Of a stretch of 64,000 nt of DNA, positions 63,793 to 64,000 are shown one piece after another. The DNA lies in assembly GCF_009649735.1 (NCBI RefSeq), contig NZ_WJNH01000009.1, forward strand, positions 1-64,000, in the 5' to 3' direction. The position numbers were made by a program, and so were the translations under genes. The notes under the pieces were generated by a model, which was not told the DNA's origin, searched no databases, and was given only the letters and a program-made list of their open reading frames with translations. Origin of the DNA: Salinibacillus xinjiangensis. GTDB lineage: Bacteria > Bacillota > Bacilli > Bacillales > Alkalibacillaceae. Each line of letters opens with the position of its first letter. Positions within the stretch are counted from its first letter, which is position 1.

Positions 63793-64000
63793 ATGCAAAT
63801 TGACAAGCTACGTGGGAAAGAATTAGATCAATTATTTCAAGCTATTTTAGCGTTGGAAGATGTCGAAGAGTGCTATAAATTTTTTGATGACTTAGCTACG
63901 ATGAATGAGGTTCAATCTCTAGCACAGCGTCTGCAGGTTGCACGCATGCTAAGAGAAGGGGATACGTATCATGTTATTGAAAAAGAAACAGGCGCATCAA
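63793..64000 (+). CDS. yerC: TrpR-like regulator YerC (partial, runs off the window)
   Basis: The first 69 codons of a YerC/YecD-type small helix-turn-helix protein (MQIDKLRGKELDQLFQAILALEDVEECYKFFDDLATMNEVQSLAQRLQVARMLREGDTYHVIEKETGAS). The segment ahead of the window end is the first helix of a TrpR-like DNA-binding domain. GGAGGTAG precedes the ATG. The rest lies beyond 64000. Confidence 0.9.
   Translation, partial: MQIDKLRGKELDQLFQAILALEDVEECYKFFDDLATMNEVQSLAQRLQVARMLREGDTYHVIEKETGAS

Overview
The window is about 64 kb of a low-GC Firmicute chromosome, most likely a Bacillaceae species. The gene order follows Bacillus subtilis closely in two blocks. The left block is 5S rRNA, tRNA-fMet, tRNA-Asp, then thiL-tsaE-tsaB-rimI-tsaD, ydiF, rex, ydiK, ydiL, groES-groEL. 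The right block is yeaC-yeaD-yebA-guaA-pbuG, then yebE-yebG-purB-yerA-yerB-yerC. CIRCE, T-box, guanine riboswitch, CsoR and cre signals, and AAGGAGG-type ribosome binding sites, are all typical of Bacilli.

Layout. (1) 1-8,142: the end of an rRNA operon, two tRNAs, the t6A-modification genes, a seven-box DnaA-box cluster between tsaD and the ABC-F gene, rex, and two membrane genes. (2) 8,143-10,416: the HrcA/CIRCE-controlled groESL operon. (3) 10,401-15,817: a decayed integrated element bounded by an exact 18-bp direct repeat of the groEL 3' end. It holds a frameshifted tyrosine integrase, a STAS-like protein, a KAS III-like protein that lacks the usual His and Asn, a ruined DUF4282-like gene and a chemotaxis receptor. 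(4) 15,800-21,195: groEL's apparent original terminator, a thioesterase and a LysR regulator, then proBA under a proline T-box. (5) 21,320-24,405: the csoR-copA-copZ copper operon with its operator. (6) 24,413-32,740: an opuC osmolyte ABC transporter in one operon with a GbsR-type regulator, an S15/CocE hydrolase and three enzymes that together would turn carnitine into glycine betaine. A cre site and nested palindromes lie upstream. (7) 32,907-34,166: two genes sharing one uncharacterised domain. (8) 34,381-46,188: a Gram-positive Tad (Flp-type pilus) locus with a VWA lipoprotein, a large Gly-rich secreted protein and four small membrane proteins. (9) 46,229-54,266: yeaC-yeaD-yebA, then guaA and pbuG, each behind its own guanine riboswitch. 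(10) 54,295-57,779: two arrays of about 15 degenerate units with a striking 21-nt period. They bracket a NERD-domain gene and an ECF sigma/anti-sigma pair. (11) 57,836-64,000: an Hsp20 gene, yebE, yebG, purB standing alone, yerA, yerB and the start of yerC.

How it fits together. The carnitine operon would import carnitine-type compounds, probably cleave acyl esters, and oxidise carnitine to glycine betaine, giving both an osmoprotectant and acetoacetate. The purine region keeps guaA, pbuG, purB and a YerA-type deaminase. The other purine-biosynthesis genes that flank purB in B. subtilis are absent here, which suggests salvage dependence or relocation. The best candidates for something undescribed are the paired 21-nt phased arrays, the groEL-targeted element and the Tad-linked secreted protein.
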